The position numbers were made by a program, and so were the translations under genes. The notes under the pieces are model-generated. The model was given only the letters and a program-made list of their open reading frames with translations, had not been told where the DNA came from and searched no databases. A stretch of 64,000 nt of DNA from Paracoccus sp. S1E-3. GTDB taxonomy: Bacteria > Pseudomonadota > Alphaproteobacteria > Rhodobacterales > Rhodobacteraceae. Shown here piece after piece: positions 1 through 9,442 of the stretch. The stretch spans positions 124,001 through 188,000 of the forward strand of contig NZ_JACEMU010000016.1 in NCBI RefSeq assembly GCF_013868135.1. Direction: 5' to 3'. How positions within the stretch are numbered: the stretch's first letter is position 1; each line of letters opens with the position of its first letter.

Positions 1-57
1 CCGCCGGACACGCGGAGGAGAGCGAATCACCACATCCACACCGGTCGATTGCGCGGA

Positions 58-1275
58 TCAGTCGATCATGAAATTCAGCGGGGGCGCCGGGGCCGCATTG
101 TCCGATCCGTCTGCGCTGTCCAGGAAGGCGGTGCGGAACGGATCGGGCTGGTCGACATCGGCGAGCGGCGGATCGGCCAAGAGCGACATTTCATCCGATG
201 TCGCCCCCTTGGTCCGATCGGCTGGGCAGGCGGTCCCGGACGCTGCCCCCTCCATCCCGACATCGAGAAGCCGGCCCGCATCGCCCTTCGCACCTGCCCG
301 CGCGGCGATGCGGATCGCACGATTGCCATGCAGCGCGCCCAGCTTGCCACGGGCTACCTCAAGCCCCGAGGGTGTTTCCAGCCGCACGGTCGCCATCGCG
401 TCATGGGGCAATCCCAGCACGGAACCGGCTTGCAAGGCGCGCAATTCCCGCAGCGTGATCTTGCGCCGGCACAAGACGGCATTCACCGATACCGGGGCGG
501 CCCGCACGGCCTCGGCCAGGCTGCGCCCGGCGGCGGGGACGGATGCCACATGGCCCGGCACCGCCGCTCCCGGCGCCGCCTGGCCCGGCGTGCATTCGCC
601 CGGTCTGGCGACGGCCGCATCGGTATCGGGAAGGAAGATCAGCATCGCGGCATCGCGCATCCCGCCCTGTCCGACCTTCATGTCCAGCCGCAGGCAGCGA
701 TAGGCAATATCGTCCAACATCAGTTCCAACGGCCTCGGATCTTCGACGAAGCTGGCGAAGCGAAATACCGGATGCGCCGCGCCCGGCGTCAGCGCACTCA
801 GCTCTGCCGCCAGTTCCGCCAGCGACAGATTCACGAAATCCGCGCAGATCGAGGCATCTGTCCGCGTCGCCCGCCGCTCGCGCGGCGGCTGGCGGGTCAG
901 TCGTCCCAGAGACTGCATTTCGATCACCGATGCCAGCATTGCCGGGCACAGCGTCACGACACCCAGCGCCCCCAGCGGGCCTTCGACCACGAGGATCAAT
1001 CCGCGCTCCGGCAGGATTTCGCCGAGTTCGGCCAGAGTGGCATGGGTCATCTGCGCCTGCGCCGGATAGACGGGCATTTGGCAGGACGCTTGCGCCGCAC
1101 GTCCGATGGCGGTGGCCAGCGCACGTTCCGGCGTGGCCTTGGGCACCGCCACGCGCGGCTGCGTCGCCGGCAGACCGACGCGGAACCGCGCAAGGTGCTG
1201 CCCCAACACCGCCGCGGTGCCGCGCGACGGGGCCGTTTCCGTCTTTGGCGCCTGTGCGCTCGCAGCCCTTGCCAT
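58..1275 (-). CDS. FliM/FliN-family (SpoA domain) protein
   Basis: 405 aa. The C-terminal third (about residues 245-320, from VNAVLCRRKITLRELRAL through GALHGNRAIRI) has the pattern of a SpoA/FliN C-terminal domain, which in FliM/FliN builds the flagellar C-ring. The first 240 residues are Ala/Pro-rich and only loosely FliM-middle-domain-like. No flagellar gene lies nearby, and the next gene downstream is beyond the window. Isolated FliM-like genes occur in Rhodobacteraceae that lack flagella, so a role in motility cannot be assumed. The start is the ATG at 1275; no strong Shine-Dalgarno is seen, so the N-terminus is uncertain. Confidence 0.75.
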   Translation of the reverse strand: MARAASAQAPKTETAPSRGTAAVLGQHLARFRVGLPATQPRVAVPKATPERALATAIGRAAQASCQMPVYPAQAQMTHATLAELGEILPERGLILVVEGPLGALGVVTLCPAMLASVIEMQSLGRLTRQPPRERRATRTDASICADFVNLSLAELAAELSALTPGAAHPVFRFASFVEDPRPLELMLDDIAYRCLRLDMKVGQGGMRDAAMLIFLPDTDAAVARPGECTPGQAAPGAAVPGHVASVPAAGRSLAEAVRAAPVSVNAVLCRRKITLRELRALQAGSVLGLPHDAMATVRLETPSGLEVARGKLGALHGNRAIRIAARAGAKGDAGRLLDVGMEGAASGTACPADRTKGATSDEMSLLADPPLADVDQPDPFRTAFLDSADGSDNAAPAPPLNFMID

Positions 1276-1335
1276 GCCCTGCCCGAATCAGATGTGCCTT
1301 CGCGCAGACTGCCACGCGACAGGTTGATAATCCGT

Positions 1336-3978
1336 TTACGCCTCCGCGCTTTTCGCCCCCAGCCCCGGCGGCCGCACCGGCAACTGCAGCCGGAAGGCCG
1401 CGCCCTCATGCCCCGGCAGATAGGTGATGGAGCCTCCCAGCGCCGTCATGACCTCGCGCGAGATGGCCAGCCCCAGCCCAGCGCCGCCGGCCCGTGCAGG
1501 GTCGTTCAGGCGCGAGAACTTCTCGAACACCAGATCCTGCTTGTCGGGCGGAATCCCGGTCCCGTTATCCATGATGTCGATCTGCGTGGCCGCCGCCAGC
1601 CTGCGCACGCGGATGGTCAGCACCGGCCGTGCGGCGTCGCAATATTTGCGGGCATTGCCGATCAGGTTGATCAGCACCTGCAGCAACCGGTCGCCGTCGG
1701 TCAGCACCATCAGATGTTCGGCCGGGATATCGCGGTCGATCACCAGCGCCGCGCCGCCGAGGGCCGAACTGGCCTCGATCGCGCGCGAGATCAGGTCGTG
1801 CAGATTGACCACGCGGGGCGACAGCCGCGCCCGTCCGCCTTCCAGCACCGACAGGTCCAGCAAGTCATCCAGAAGCCGGGTCAGCCGCGAGGCTTCCTCA
1901 TGGATGATTCCGGCAAAGCGGGTGCGATCATCGGGTGCCAGATCGGGCAGTTTCAGCAGTTCCGAAAACGCCCGGACCGAGGTCATCGGCGTGCGCAATT
2001 CATGGCTGATCTGGCCCAGAAAGGCGTCCTTCTGCACAGATAGCGCGGTCAGGCGGTCATTGGCCTCCTGCAGGCGGCGGGCGGTGCGGGCCAACTCGTC
2101 GGAATCGTCCTTCAGCTGGCGCGCGCGTTCCTGCGCACGCTGCGCCTCGCCGGCGACTGCCATCAGTTCGGCCATCGAGGTCGGGCGCTGCCCGGCGAAT
2201 TGCGCCAGCATCGCATGGGCGGTGGCCGCCCCCACGGCGCCGGCCAGCCGGCGTTCCAGCCGCGACAGAAAGCCCGCACTGACATCGGGCAGAAAACCGG
2301 ACTTGCCCTGCCGTTCGGCCTCGGCGCGAAAGAAATGCAGCGCCTCGTCGCCCCCCCAGATCCGGCGCGCCAGCGTCAGCAGCGCCTCGGCCCGGATGGC
2401 GCCGTCCGGGCGCTGGGGCGTGGATACGGCGGCGGTGTCGGGGGTGACGGCATGAACGAAGGACAGGCCCTGCAAACGCTCCTGCGGGTCGGGCAGAGTC
2501 ACCAGCGACAGGATGATGAACAGCCCCATATTCACCCCGAGCGAGACCAGAACGGCGCCCGCCAGCGGATCCACCGGCCCCCAGTCCAGTCCGGGCGCCC
2601 AGCCGAGCGAGGGCAGAAACACCAGCCCCATCCAGATCAGCGCCCCCGCGATGATGCCCGCATAGGCGCCGACGCGCGTGGCGCCGCGCCAAAGCAGCCC
2701 CCCCAGCATCGCCGGCAGCAGCTGCGCCATCCCCACGAAGGCCACCGTCCCCATCGCCGCCAGTTCCTGCCCGCCCCCGACTGCCTGATAGATCGCCCCC
2801 GCCGCGATCACCGCCAGAATGGCGATCCGGCGAGAGATCAGCAGCGGCTGGCGCAGGCTGGCATGGGCAGCGTCCTCGCCCTCGGCGCGCCGCAGAGCGA
2901 GATATAACGGCACCAGCCAATGGTTCGAAATCATCGTCGCCAGCGCGATGGCGCTGATGATGACCATCGACGTGGCCGAACTGAGCCCGCCCAGAAAGAC
3001 CAGCAGCGCCAGCCCGTCCGCGCCCTGCGACAGGGGCAGGTGCAGGACATAAAGGTCGGGCGAGGCATCCGGCGGCAGCATCTCGCGCCCGATCACGGCG
3101 ATGGGCAGGACGAACAGCGACATCGCCATCAGATAGGCCGGAAACGCCCAGGCGGCCGAGTTCAGCGGCGTCTCATCCGCCGGTTCGACCACCAGCACCT
3201 GGAACATGCGCGGCAGGGTGACGACCGCCGCCGCCGATATCGCGATCAGCGCCGTCCAGCGGTCGGCGCGCAGGACCCAGCCGGCGGCCTCATGGTCGGC
3301 GGCGCGGGCAGCGATGCGGGCGATCACATCACCGGGGCCGTTGGCCAGACCCCAGATCACCCAGATGCCAAGCGCCACGAAGGCCACCAGCTTCACCACC
3401 GCCTCGACCGCGATGGCCATGACGACGCCATGGTGACGCTCATCCGCGGCCAGGTTGCGGGTGCCGAACAGGATGGAGAACACGGCCAGCCCGCCCGCAA
3501 CCCACAGCTCCAGCGGGCCGGGCAGCACATCACCGGGGCCGAAGGCGGCGAAGGACAGGCTGATCGACTGCAACTGCAGTGCCAGATAGGGCGTGGCCGC
3601 AGTCAGCGAAATCAGCGTGATCAGCGCTGCAAGCGTGTTCGATTTGCCGAACCGGGCCGAGATCAGGTCCGCGACCGACGTAACCCGATGCATCTTCGCC
3701 ACCCGCACCAGACGGCGCAGGCCCCACCAACTGCCCGCCAGCACCACCGTCGGGCCAAGATAGATGGTGGCGAATTCCAGACCGGTGCGGCTGGCATTGC
3801 CGACAGCGCCATAGAAGGTCCAGGCGGTGCAATAGACCGACAGCGACAGGGTGTAGACGATGGGCCGATCGCTCCACCCCGTGCGGCCACGTGCGGCGGC
3901 GCGATCGGCGGCCCATGCCACGACGAACAGCGACCCCACATAAATCAGCGCGGCAATGACGAGCGCGTCAAAAGGCAT
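1336..3978 (-). CDS. Sodium:solute symporter-type sensor histidine kinase
   Basis: 880 aa inner-membrane sensor kinase of the SSF-HK type (CbrA-like architecture). Residues 1 to about 480 are a hydrophobic multi-span sodium/solute-symporter domain that may sense or transport a solute. A linker with a coiled coil (about 600-655) leads to a complete kinase: H-box QISHELRTP with the phospho-accepting His near residue 660, N-box LINLIGNARKYCD, G1 DNGTGIP and G2 GGAGLGLAIS. The start overlaps the end of the small membrane-protein gene by 11 nt, and a response regulator is encoded just upstream, so the three genes probably form one signalling operon. The ligand is unknown. Confidence 0.9.
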   Translation of the reverse strand: MPFDALVIAALIYVGSLFVVAWAADRAAARGRTGWSDRPIVYTLSLSVYCTAWTFYGAVGNASRTGLEFATIYLGPTVVLAGSWWGLRRLVRVAKMHRVTSVADLISARFGKSNTLAALITLISLTAATPYLALQLQSISLSFAAFGPGDVLPGPLELWVAGGLAVFSILFGTRNLAADERHHGVVMAIAVEAVVKLVAFVALGIWVIWGLANGPGDVIARIAARAADHEAAGWVLRADRWTALIAISAAAVVTLPRMFQVLVVEPADETPLNSAAWAFPAYLMAMSLFVLPIAVIGREMLPPDASPDLYVLHLPLSQGADGLALLVFLGGLSSATSMVIISAIALATMISNHWLVPLYLALRRAEGEDAAHASLRQPLLISRRIAILAVIAAGAIYQAVGGGQELAAMGTVAFVGMAQLLPAMLGGLLWRGATRVGAYAGIIAGALIWMGLVFLPSLGWAPGLDWGPVDPLAGAVLVSLGVNMGLFIILSLVTLPDPQERLQGLSFVHAVTPDTAAVSTPQRPDGAIRAEALLTLARRIWGGDEALHFFRAEAERQGKSGFLPDVSAGFLSRLERRLAGAVGAATAHAMLAQFAGQRPTSMAELMAVAGEAQRAQERARQLKDDSDELARTARRLQEANDRLTALSVQKDAFLGQISHELRTPMTSVRAFSELLKLPDLAPDDRTRFAGIIHEEASRLTRLLDDLLDLSVLEGGRARLSPRVVNLHDLISRAIEASSALGGAALVIDRDIPAEHLMVLTDGDRLLQVLINLIGNARKYCDAARPVLTIRVRRLAAATQIDIMDNGTGIPPDKQDLVFEKFSRLNDPARAGGAGLGLAISREVMTALGGSITYLPGHEGAAFRLQLPVRPPGLGAKSAEA

Positions 3979-4231
3979 CCGGCGGATCCCCCGCGCGCGG
4001 CCCTCGCCCCAGCCGCCAATGCAGCAGCGCCGAGGCCGCGATGACCACCAGCCACAGGCCGAACAGCCATATCATTCCGCCCGCCCCCGACATCGTCGCC
4101 GGCATCAGCCAGACCGGCAGCAGCAGCGCCGCCAGCGTCACCATGGGCAACAGGCGCGCCGCGTCCCGCAGGCGCCGGCGCCGATAGGCGGCGCGTTCCA
4201 GGAAGATCGGCTGATCCGGTGGCAGGCTCAT
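3968..4231 (-). CDS. Small two-span membrane protein upstream of SSF kinase
   Basis: 87 aa, beginning MSLPPDQPIFLERAAYRRRR. A basic N-terminus is followed by two hydrophobic segments (about residues 28-47 and 52-70), consistent with an inner-membrane hairpin. The ATG at 4231 overlaps the TGA of the preceding 64-codon frame (ATGA), and the 3' end overlaps the kinase start by 11 nt, which indicates translational coupling. Small membrane proteins often precede SSF-type transporters and kinases; a partner role is inferred from position only. Its first 27 codons are repeated, diverged, 191 bp upstream. Confidence 0.8.
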   Translation of the reverse strand: MSLPPDQPIFLERAAYRRRRLRDAARLLPMVTLAALLLPVWLMPATMSGAGGMIWLFGLWLVVIAASALLHWRLGRGPRAGDPPDAF

Positions 4232-4516
4232 CGCGGCGCCCTCGCCATGCCGGACACCCCTCGGCGCAGGGCATCGTGGTGAAAGGGTTTGGCCATGAGA
4301 CGGTCGGAACCGCCGGGCGCGGTCAGCACCACCATCGGGGGCAAGCGCGCCGCGTCCCGCAGGCACCGGCGGCAAGCAGCGGCGCGCGCCCGGAAGATCG
4401 GCTGACCGTCGCGCAGACTCATCCCGAGCGGCCCAGCATTTCGGACACCACACGGCGCAGGTCGTCATTGTCGAAGGGCTTGGCCACGACCCGGTCGGCA
4501 CCGCCGGGCGCCATGG
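4150..4516. repeat. Degenerate 191-bp tandem duplication
   Basis: Segments at about 4150-4325 and 4341-4516 align with a 191-bp offset. Both contain the blocks cgccgcgtcccgcaggc, cggaagatcggctga and ggtcgg(c/a)accgccgggcgc. By eye they are roughly three-quarters identical. The copies span the end of the response regulator and the start of the membrane-protein gene. Confidence 0.75.
4228..4422 (-). pseudogene. Chimeric 64-aa frame from a tandem duplication
   Basis: 64 codons. The first half (MSLRDGQPIFRARAAACRR...) matches the N-terminus of the downstream membrane protein, and the second half (APGGSDRLMAKPFHHDALRR) matches the C-terminal end of the upstream response regulator (APGGADRVVAKPFDNDDLRR). 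It therefore arose by tandem duplication, with a 191-bp period, of the regulator/membrane-protein junction. It keeps ATGA stop-start overlaps at both ends, so it may still be translated as a coupling link. I call it a degenerate duplicate; no function is evident. Confidence 0.65.
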
Positions 4517-4793
4517 CGCCGCGCCCGGCGGTGCCGCGCGCGGTGAGCATCAACACCGGCGTTGCCGCCAGCATCGGGTCGGCACGCAGCGCGGCCAGCA
4601 CCTCCAGCCCGGACTGCGCGGGCAGCATCACGTCCAGGATCACCAGCCGGGGCTGCAGCGCGGCGATGCGCGCCAGGGCCTGACTGCCCTCAGACCAGTG
4701 GTCCAGCCGCCAGCCGTCGCGGGTCAGGATGAATCGCACCGCCTCGGCGATGTTGGGTTCGTCCTCGATCAACAGGATGTCCGTCGCTGACAC
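4419..4793 (-). CDS. CheY-type single-domain response regulator
   Basis: 124 aa, a single receiver domain with no output domain. Acidic pocket ED at residues 10-11, phospho-acceptor D54 in VILDVMLP, conserved Thr in LMLTARG and Lys in VAKPF. The start is GTG at 4793, preceded by a purine-rich Shine-Dalgarno (AGGGGGAG). Its stop overlaps the next start (ATGA). As the first gene of the cluster with the SSF histidine kinase it is the likely cognate partner. The end of its coding sequence is one component of the 191-bp tandem duplication. Confidence 0.9.
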   Translation of the reverse strand: MSATDILLIEDEPNIAEAVRFILTRDGWRLDHWSEGSQALARIAALQPRLVILDVMLPAQSGLEVLAALRADPMLAATPVLMLTARGTAGRGAMAPGGADRVVAKPFDNDDLRRVVSEMLGRSG

Positions 4794-4839
4794 CGTGGTC
4801 CCTCTCCCCCTTCAGGGATACGAAGGCCATGGCCACTTG

Positions 4840-6093
4840 TCAAAGCGGTCGCGAGCCCGCTTTCGGCGGATGCAGGATCGAGGCCACCCGCCGCGCGGGA
4901 CAAGCCGGGCGCGAGCAGATCCGGCAGGTGGGGCCGACGGCCACGGCGGGCGCATCCTGATCCTCGGGCGCCGGGCGCAGCAACATGACCGCCCGGCTGA
5001 GGACAGGGCCGCCCAGCCCCGCCGCCGGGTGGCGGGCGGCCAGTGCGATCGCGCGAAGGCGCAGGCCGGTTTCGGTCTCGATCAGACGCAGGACGGGGGT
5101 GCCGGGCTGGCCCAGAGCCTCGAAGATGGGCAGCATGGCGCAGGGATCGCCGGGCCGTGCCGGGGCCATGCCGCGCGCCGGACGGCGAAAGATCACACCC
5201 CCCGCCCCGTCGCAGATCATCAGCCCCGAATGCGTCTCGGTCAGGCCAAGGCGACGCAGCACCAGATCCAGCGGCAGCCCCAGCCCGGCGGCCAGCCGCG
5301 CCGGATCGACGCCGTCGGCCTCCGCCAGCGCCGCATCGGGCAGCGCCGCGCGGTCCGCGGCCTCCTGCCGCTGCCAGCCCCGCGCCAGATCGCGCGCCGC
5401 GTCCGAGGCCGGGCCTATTGCCGGCCGGCCCTCGACGACCCAGGCCTCGAACTCCTCCTGCGGGGTCATCAGGCCGGCATCCTCCTCGAACCCGTCCAGA
5501 TAGGCGACAAGCGCCTGCGCCGTCACCGAAAGGCGCTTGCTGTCCTGATCGAGATTGCCGTGGAAGCGCGCGCGCCAGTCCCGGTCCATGTCGGGTTCCT
5601 GCACCAGAATCGAGGCCGTCGACCGCAGCGAGGTCGTCGCCGACAGCACCTCGTGCAAGGTGTCCAGCAGATAGGGGTTCTGGGTCATCCGATCCGAAAG
5701 ATCGGCGAGACGGCGCATCTGCGCCTCGGCCCGCTGCGACAGATCGACCACCAGCCCCGCCCAACCCGGCAGGCGGGCGGCAAATTCGGCCATGCGGTCT
5801 GTTTCGACCGGGACACCGCCTGCGGCTTCGGCCGCCGCAGCGATCCGCAACCCGGCCAGCAGCGCCTGTTCGCGCCCGGCCTCCAGCTCGGTCTCGGAGA
5901 TCTCCAGCGCCGCGGCCAGACGGGCGCGGACGGCATCGGTCAGGTTGCGGCGGTCATGTTCGATCAGGTTCAGATAGGCGGGCGATATCCCCGCCGCCCG
6001 CGCCACATCCGATTGCGCCCGCCCCAGCGACAGCCGTCGCTCGCGGATGCGGGTCCCGGCCGAGACGCGGGAAGGGGGCGGGGGCTGGCTCAT
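4840..6093 (-). CDS. XRE-family regulator, short-chain fatty acyl regulator type
   Basis: 417 aa. An N-terminal XRE helix-turn-helix (about residues 12-66, RIRERRLSLGRAQSDVARAAG, then ISPAYLNLIEHDRRNL) precedes a long effector region ending in a Cys-rich stretch (CRICSRPACPAR). This layout matches the RamB/ScfR-MccR group of regulators of short-chain acyl-CoA metabolism; that assignment comes from family resemblance. The final Cys cluster (C-x2-C-x3-C) could bind a metal. It lies 46 bp upstream of the response regulator on the same strand. Target genes are not identifiable in the window. Confidence 0.75.
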   Translation of the reverse strand: MSQPPPPSRVSAGTRIRERRLSLGRAQSDVARAAGISPAYLNLIEHDRRNLTDAVRARLAAALEISETELEAGREQALLAGLRIAAAAEAAGGVPVETDRMAEFAARLPGWAGLVVDLSQRAEAQMRRLADLSDRMTQNPYLLDTLHEVLSATTSLRSTASILVQEPDMDRDWRARFHGNLDQDSKRLSVTAQALVAYLDGFEEDAGLMTPQEEFEAWVVEGRPAIGPASDAARDLARGWQRQEAADRAALPDAALAEADGVDPARLAAGLGLPLDLVLRRLGLTETHSGLMICDGAGGVIFRRPARGMAPARPGDPCAMLPIFEALGQPGTPVLRLIETETGLRLRAIALAARHPAAGLGGPVLSRAVMLLRPAPEDQDAPAVAVGPTCRICSRPACPARRVASILHPPKAGSRPL

Positions 6094-6168
6094 TTTTACA
6101 ATGATGGCACAGTGTGGCGCCCAGTCAAACCATTGCCTGCACGTCAGATTTACAAATCATCGCGAAAT

Positions 6169-7011
6169 TTACAGCGCCAGCCCGTTGCGCCCGGCAAGAT
6201 CGGTGAAGAATTGCCACGCCACCCGGCCCGAGCGCGCGCCACGCGTGGCCTGCCACTCGATCGCCTCGGCGCGCAGCTGTTCGGGGTCGATCCGCAGGTC
6301 GTAAGCGTCGCAATAGCCGCGAATCATCTGCAGGTATTCGTCCTGCGCGCAGGGATGGAAGCCCAGCCACAGCCCAAAGCGATCCGAGAGCGAGACCTTT
6401 TCCTCGACCGCCTCGCCGGGATGGATGGCGGTCGCGCGTTCATTGTCGATCATGTCACGCGGCATCAGATGCCGGCGGTTCGAAGTCGCATACAGGATCA
6501 CGTTGTCGGGCCGCCCCGCCAGGCCGCCATCCAGCACCGCCTTCAGCGACTTATACTGGGTGTCGTCATGGCTGAAGGACAGATCGTCCGCGAACAACAC
6601 GAAGCGCCTCGTTGGCGCGTTGCCCAACAGCGCCAGCAGGCGCCCGACACTGTCCAGATCCTCGCGGGCGATTTCGACCAGCACCAGCGGCAGACCCTGC
6701 GCCACCGCCTCGGCATGCACGGCCTTGACCAGCGAGGATTTCCCCATGCCGCGCGCCCCCCAGAGCAGCGCGTTATTCGCCGCATAGCCGCGCGCGAATT
6801 GCAGCGTATTGGCCAACAGCGTGTCGCGGGCGCGGTCGATGCCGACCAGTCGGGCAAGATCGACGCGGTTGACATGGGCCACCGGCTCCAGCCGGTCGGG
6901 ATCGGTGGACCAGATATAGGCCCCGGCCTCGGCGAAACTGGGCGCGGGCGCGGGCGCGGGGGCCAGACGCTCCAACGCCTCGGCGATGCGGGTCAGGGTG
7001 GCGTCAGTCAT
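6169..7011 (-). CDS. DUF815-family ATP-binding protein
   Basis: 280 aa AAA-type ATPase of the DUF815 family. Walker A is [13 protein letters not shown] (about residues 86-98) and a Walker-B-like stretch is VLFADDLSF. The family is widespread in proteobacteria with no settled function. I prefer the ATG at 7011 over the GTG one codon earlier; either overlaps the end of tatC by 8-11 nt, placing it in the tat operon by position. There is no sign of truncation. Confidence 0.85.
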   Translation of the reverse strand: MTDATLTRIAEALERLAPAPAPAPSFAEAGAYIWSTDPDRLEPVAHVNRVDLARLVGIDRARDTLLANTLQFARGYAANNALLWGARGMGKSSLVKAVHAEAVAQGLPLVLVEIAREDLDSVGRLLALLGNAPTRRFVLFADDLSFSHDDTQYKSLKAVLDGGLAGRPDNVILYATSNRRHLMPRDMIDNERATAIHPGEAVEEKVSLSDRFGLWLGFHPCAQDEYLQMIRGYCDAYDLRIDPEQLRAEAIEWQATRGARSGRVAWQFFTDLAGRNGLAL

Positions 7012-7858
7012 CACCGGTGGAAAGGCCCTGGGCGCGCAACTCCTGGTCGCGCTTTTTCTCTATGCGGCGCACCAGCTGGATCGAGATCTCGTAAAGACCG
7101 TAGACCACGGTGAACAGCACGATCTGGCTGACCACGTCGGGTGGCGTCACGATGGCCGAGAGGATCAGGATCAGCACGATGGCGTATTTGCGCACGCTGC
7201 CCAGCCCCTCGGACGACACCAGCCCGGCCTTGCCCAGCAGCGTCAGTGCCACCGGCAGCTGGAAGGACAGCCCGAAGGCGAGGATGAATTTCGTCGTCAG
7301 CGACAGATATTCACTGACCGAGCCCTGAAACACGATCCCGGCCAGCGGGCTTTTCGCGGCCGCCTCGGCAGCCGCGGGATCATCGGGCAACGCCATCGGC
7401 CCCTGCTGGAAGCCAAGGAAGAAGTCATAGGCCATCGGCAGGATGACGTAATAGGCGAAGGCCGCGCCGATGAAGAACATGACGGGCGAGGCGATCAGGA
7501 AGGGCAGAAACGCCTGTTTTTCGCTGCGATACAGCCCCGGCGCCACGAAGCGCCACAGCTGATAGGCGATGACCGGGAAGGCCAGAATGAAGCCGCCGAA
7601 GAAACTGATCTGGATGGCGACGAAGAAGCCCTCCTGCAGCTTAAGCAGGATCAGCCCGCATTCCTGCCCGCGCCCTTCCAGCGCCTGACAGATCGGACGG
7701 GTCAGGAAGTTATAGACCGGATTCCACACCGCATAGCAGATGACCATCGCCACGACGAAGGCCAGAACCGACCAGATCAGCCGCGTCCGCAGCTCGGCCA
7801 GGTGTTCGATCAGCGGGGCGGAGCTGTCGTCGATATCGTTCGGGGACTTCGCGGCCAA
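7004..7858 (-). CDS. tatC: Sec-independent protein translocase TatC
   Basis: 284 aa multi-span inner-membrane receptor of the twin-arginine translocase, which binds the RR signal peptide and recruits TatA to export folded proteins. The N-terminal signature [15 protein letters not shown] (about residues 16-30) is typical of TatC, and six hydrophobic segments follow. It lies 3 nt downstream of tatB in the order tatA-tatB-tatC. A loop with [24 protein letters not shown] is slightly extended, as in other Rhodobacteraceae. Confidence 0.97.
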   Translation of the reverse strand: MAAKSPNDIDDSSAPLIEHLAELRTRLIWSVLAFVVAMVICYAVWNPVYNFLTRPICQALEGRGQECGLILLKLQEGFFVAIQISFFGGFILAFPVIAYQLWRFVAPGLYRSEKQAFLPFLIASPVMFFIGAAFAYYVILPMAYDFFLGFQQGPMALPDDPAAAEAAAKSPLAGIVFQGSVSEYLSLTTKFILAFGLSFQLPVALTLLGKAGLVSSEGLGSVRKYAIVLILILSAIVTPPDVVSQIVLFTVVYGLYEISIQLVRRIEKKRDQELRAQGLSTGDD

Positions 7859-7861
7859 AAC

Positions 7862-8347
7862 TCAAGCGTCCTTCGATTCGCTGCGTCGCACGGCATGCAG
7901 GCGCCGTTGACCGGTGGCGGCCGCGCCGTCCGCAGAGGCGGCGGGGGCTGCTGCGGCGGGGGTGGACGCGGGCGCCGGTGCGGAGGCAGGCGTCGCCCCG
8001 TCCTGTGCCACCGGCGCGCTGGCGGCCGGGTCGGGCGTGGGCCCGGCGCGGGAGGACGGGATTTTCGGGTCCCATTTCTCGAACCGGTCGGCGGCGCGAT
8101 CCAGCGCCTCGATCCCCATCGAGCGCTTCGAGGTCACGTCGCGCAGATCGTTCAGCGAATTGGCGGCGTCGTTCAGCCCGGTGTCGCGGGCGGCGTCTTC
8201 CATGGCAGAGGAAAATTCGCGCGCCATCGCCCGCGCCTTGGCGGTAATCCGGCCCAAGGCACGGAACATATGTGGAAGGTCGCGCGGACCGATCACGATC
8301 AGCGCCACCACCCCGATGAGCAGAAGCTCACTCCAGCCGATGTCCAT
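7862..8347 (-). CDS. tatB: Sec-independent protein translocase TatB
   Basis: 161 aa. One N-terminal membrane segment (MDIGWSELLLIGVVALIVIGP) is followed by an amphipathic helix (RDLPHMFRALGRITAKARAMAREF), the diagnostic TatB pattern. The C-terminal 70 residues are Ala/Pro-rich and presumably disordered. It works with TatC in signal-peptide recognition. It sits between tatA and tatC, with the next start only 3 nt downstream. Confidence 0.95.
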   Translation of the reverse strand: MDIGWSELLLIGVVALIVIGPRDLPHMFRALGRITAKARAMAREFSSAMEDAARDTGLNDAANSLNDLRDVTSKRSMGIEALDRAADRFEKWDPKIPSSRAGPTPDPAASAPVAQDGATPASAPAPASTPAAAAPAASADGAAATGQRRLHAVRRSESKDA

Positions 8348-8378
8348 TTTCCGGCGTCCCTGGGCTAACGGGCCGGGA

Positions 8379-8648
8379 TCAGACCCGGTTGTGGTCTTCC
8401 GGCGTCACGTCGCGCAGGGCCGCGTCACGCCGGGCTTCCTCGCGCTTGGCTTCCTCGCGCTTGGTCTCGTCGGTCAGCTCGCGGCCAGCGTCCTTGACCT
8501 CCTCGCTGCCTTCCTTGACGCCCTGCTTGAAGGCGTTGATGCCCTTGCCGACCTCGCCCATCAGGGACGAGACCTTGCCACGCCCAAACAGCACCAGCAC
8601 CACAACCGCAATCAACAGAAGGCCGGGAAGGCCGATATTGTTCAGCAT
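8379..8648 (-). CDS. tatA: Sec-independent protein translocase TatA
   Basis: 89 aa from the ATG at 8648 ([20 protein letters not shown]), with the FGRGK hinge and an amphipathic helix ([22 protein letters not shown]), as expected for the pore-forming TatA. The frame stays open 14 codons further upstream, but the N-terminal membrane segment must start at this Met for normal TatA topology, and GAGGA lies upstream of it. The C-terminus has two near-identical [11 protein letters not shown] repeats. First gene of tatABC. Confidence 0.95.
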   Translation of the reverse strand: MLNNIGLPGLLLIAVVVLVLFGRGKVSSLMGEVGKGINAFKQGVKEGSEEVKDAGRELTDETKREEAKREEARRDAALRDVTPEDHNRV

Positions 8649-8827
8649 ATTTCCATCCTCGTCGGGCGGGATCGCCCGTTGACCCATCATGTCTAAGCGC
8701 TTCGAGGCCGTTTTGCAAAGCTTCGTTGCAGCGCAGAAAGCATGTCACGAGGGCGTGATGCCCGACGCCCGTTTCCGCACCGGATCGAGCGGCTTGGCAG
8801 GACGCCCCGGCTGGGCCATAAGGCGGC

Positions 8828-9442
8828 ATGGAACTGTCCGCCATCATCACCGCCTTCGTCACGCTGTTCGTGGTCATCGACCCGCCGGGCCTGGCGCCTT
8901 TGTTCATCGCCCTGACCAATGGGATGAGCGATGCGCGCCGCCGCCGCATCGGCTGGCGCGCCACCGTCATCGCTGCCATCCTGCTGACCCTGTTCGGGCT
9001 GGCTGGCGAAAAGATCCTGTCGGGCATCGGCATCTCGCTGCCGGCCTTCCGCATCGCCGGCGGGATCCTGCTGTTCCTGACCGCGCTCGACATGCTGTTC
9101 GAGCGCCGGACCGAGCGGCGCGAGGGTCAGCACGCCGACGAAGATCACGATCCTTCCGTCTTTCCGCTGGCCACGCCGCTTCTGGCCGGTCCCGGCGCGC
9201 TGGCGACGATGATCCTGCTGGTGGGTCAGGACCCCTCGCCCGTCCACACCCTTATCATTCATCTGGTGATGCTGTCGGTGCTGGCGCTGAACATGGTGCT
9301 GTTCATGCTGGCCGGTCCGCTATCGCGGGCGCTTGGCCGAACCGGAACCATGGTGGTGACCCGGCTGCTGGGGATGCTTCTGGCGGCACTGTCGGTGCAG
9401 TTCATCATCGACGGGCTGCGCGGGACGGGTCTTTATTCGTGA
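8828..9442 (+). CDS. MarC-family integral membrane protein
   Basis: 204 aa with six hydrophobic segments and family hallmarks (FVVIDPPGLAPLF near the N-terminus, PLLAGPGALATMI in the middle). MarC/YchE proteins are inner-membrane proteins of unresolved transport function; the older link to multidrug resistance was not upheld. The gene diverges from tatA, and its stop overlaps the start of the next gene (TGATG), so the two are probably co-translated. Confidence 0.88.
   Translation: MELSAIITAFVTLFVVIDPPGLAPLFIALTNGMSDARRRRIGWRATVIAAILLTLFGLAGEKILSGIGISLPAFRIAGGILLFLTALDMLFERRTERREGQHADEDHDPSVFPLATPLLAGPGALATMILLVGQDPSPVHTLIIHLVMLSVLALNMVLFMLAGPLSRALGRTGTMVVTRLLGMLLAALSVQFIIDGLRGTGLYS

Noticed and set aside
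49-2043. Very long plus-strand open frame (over 600 codons) opposite the FliM-like and kinase genes
   Set aside because: Arg/His/Gln-rich composition of an antisense shadow in GC-rich DNA; the minus-strand genes have clear domains.
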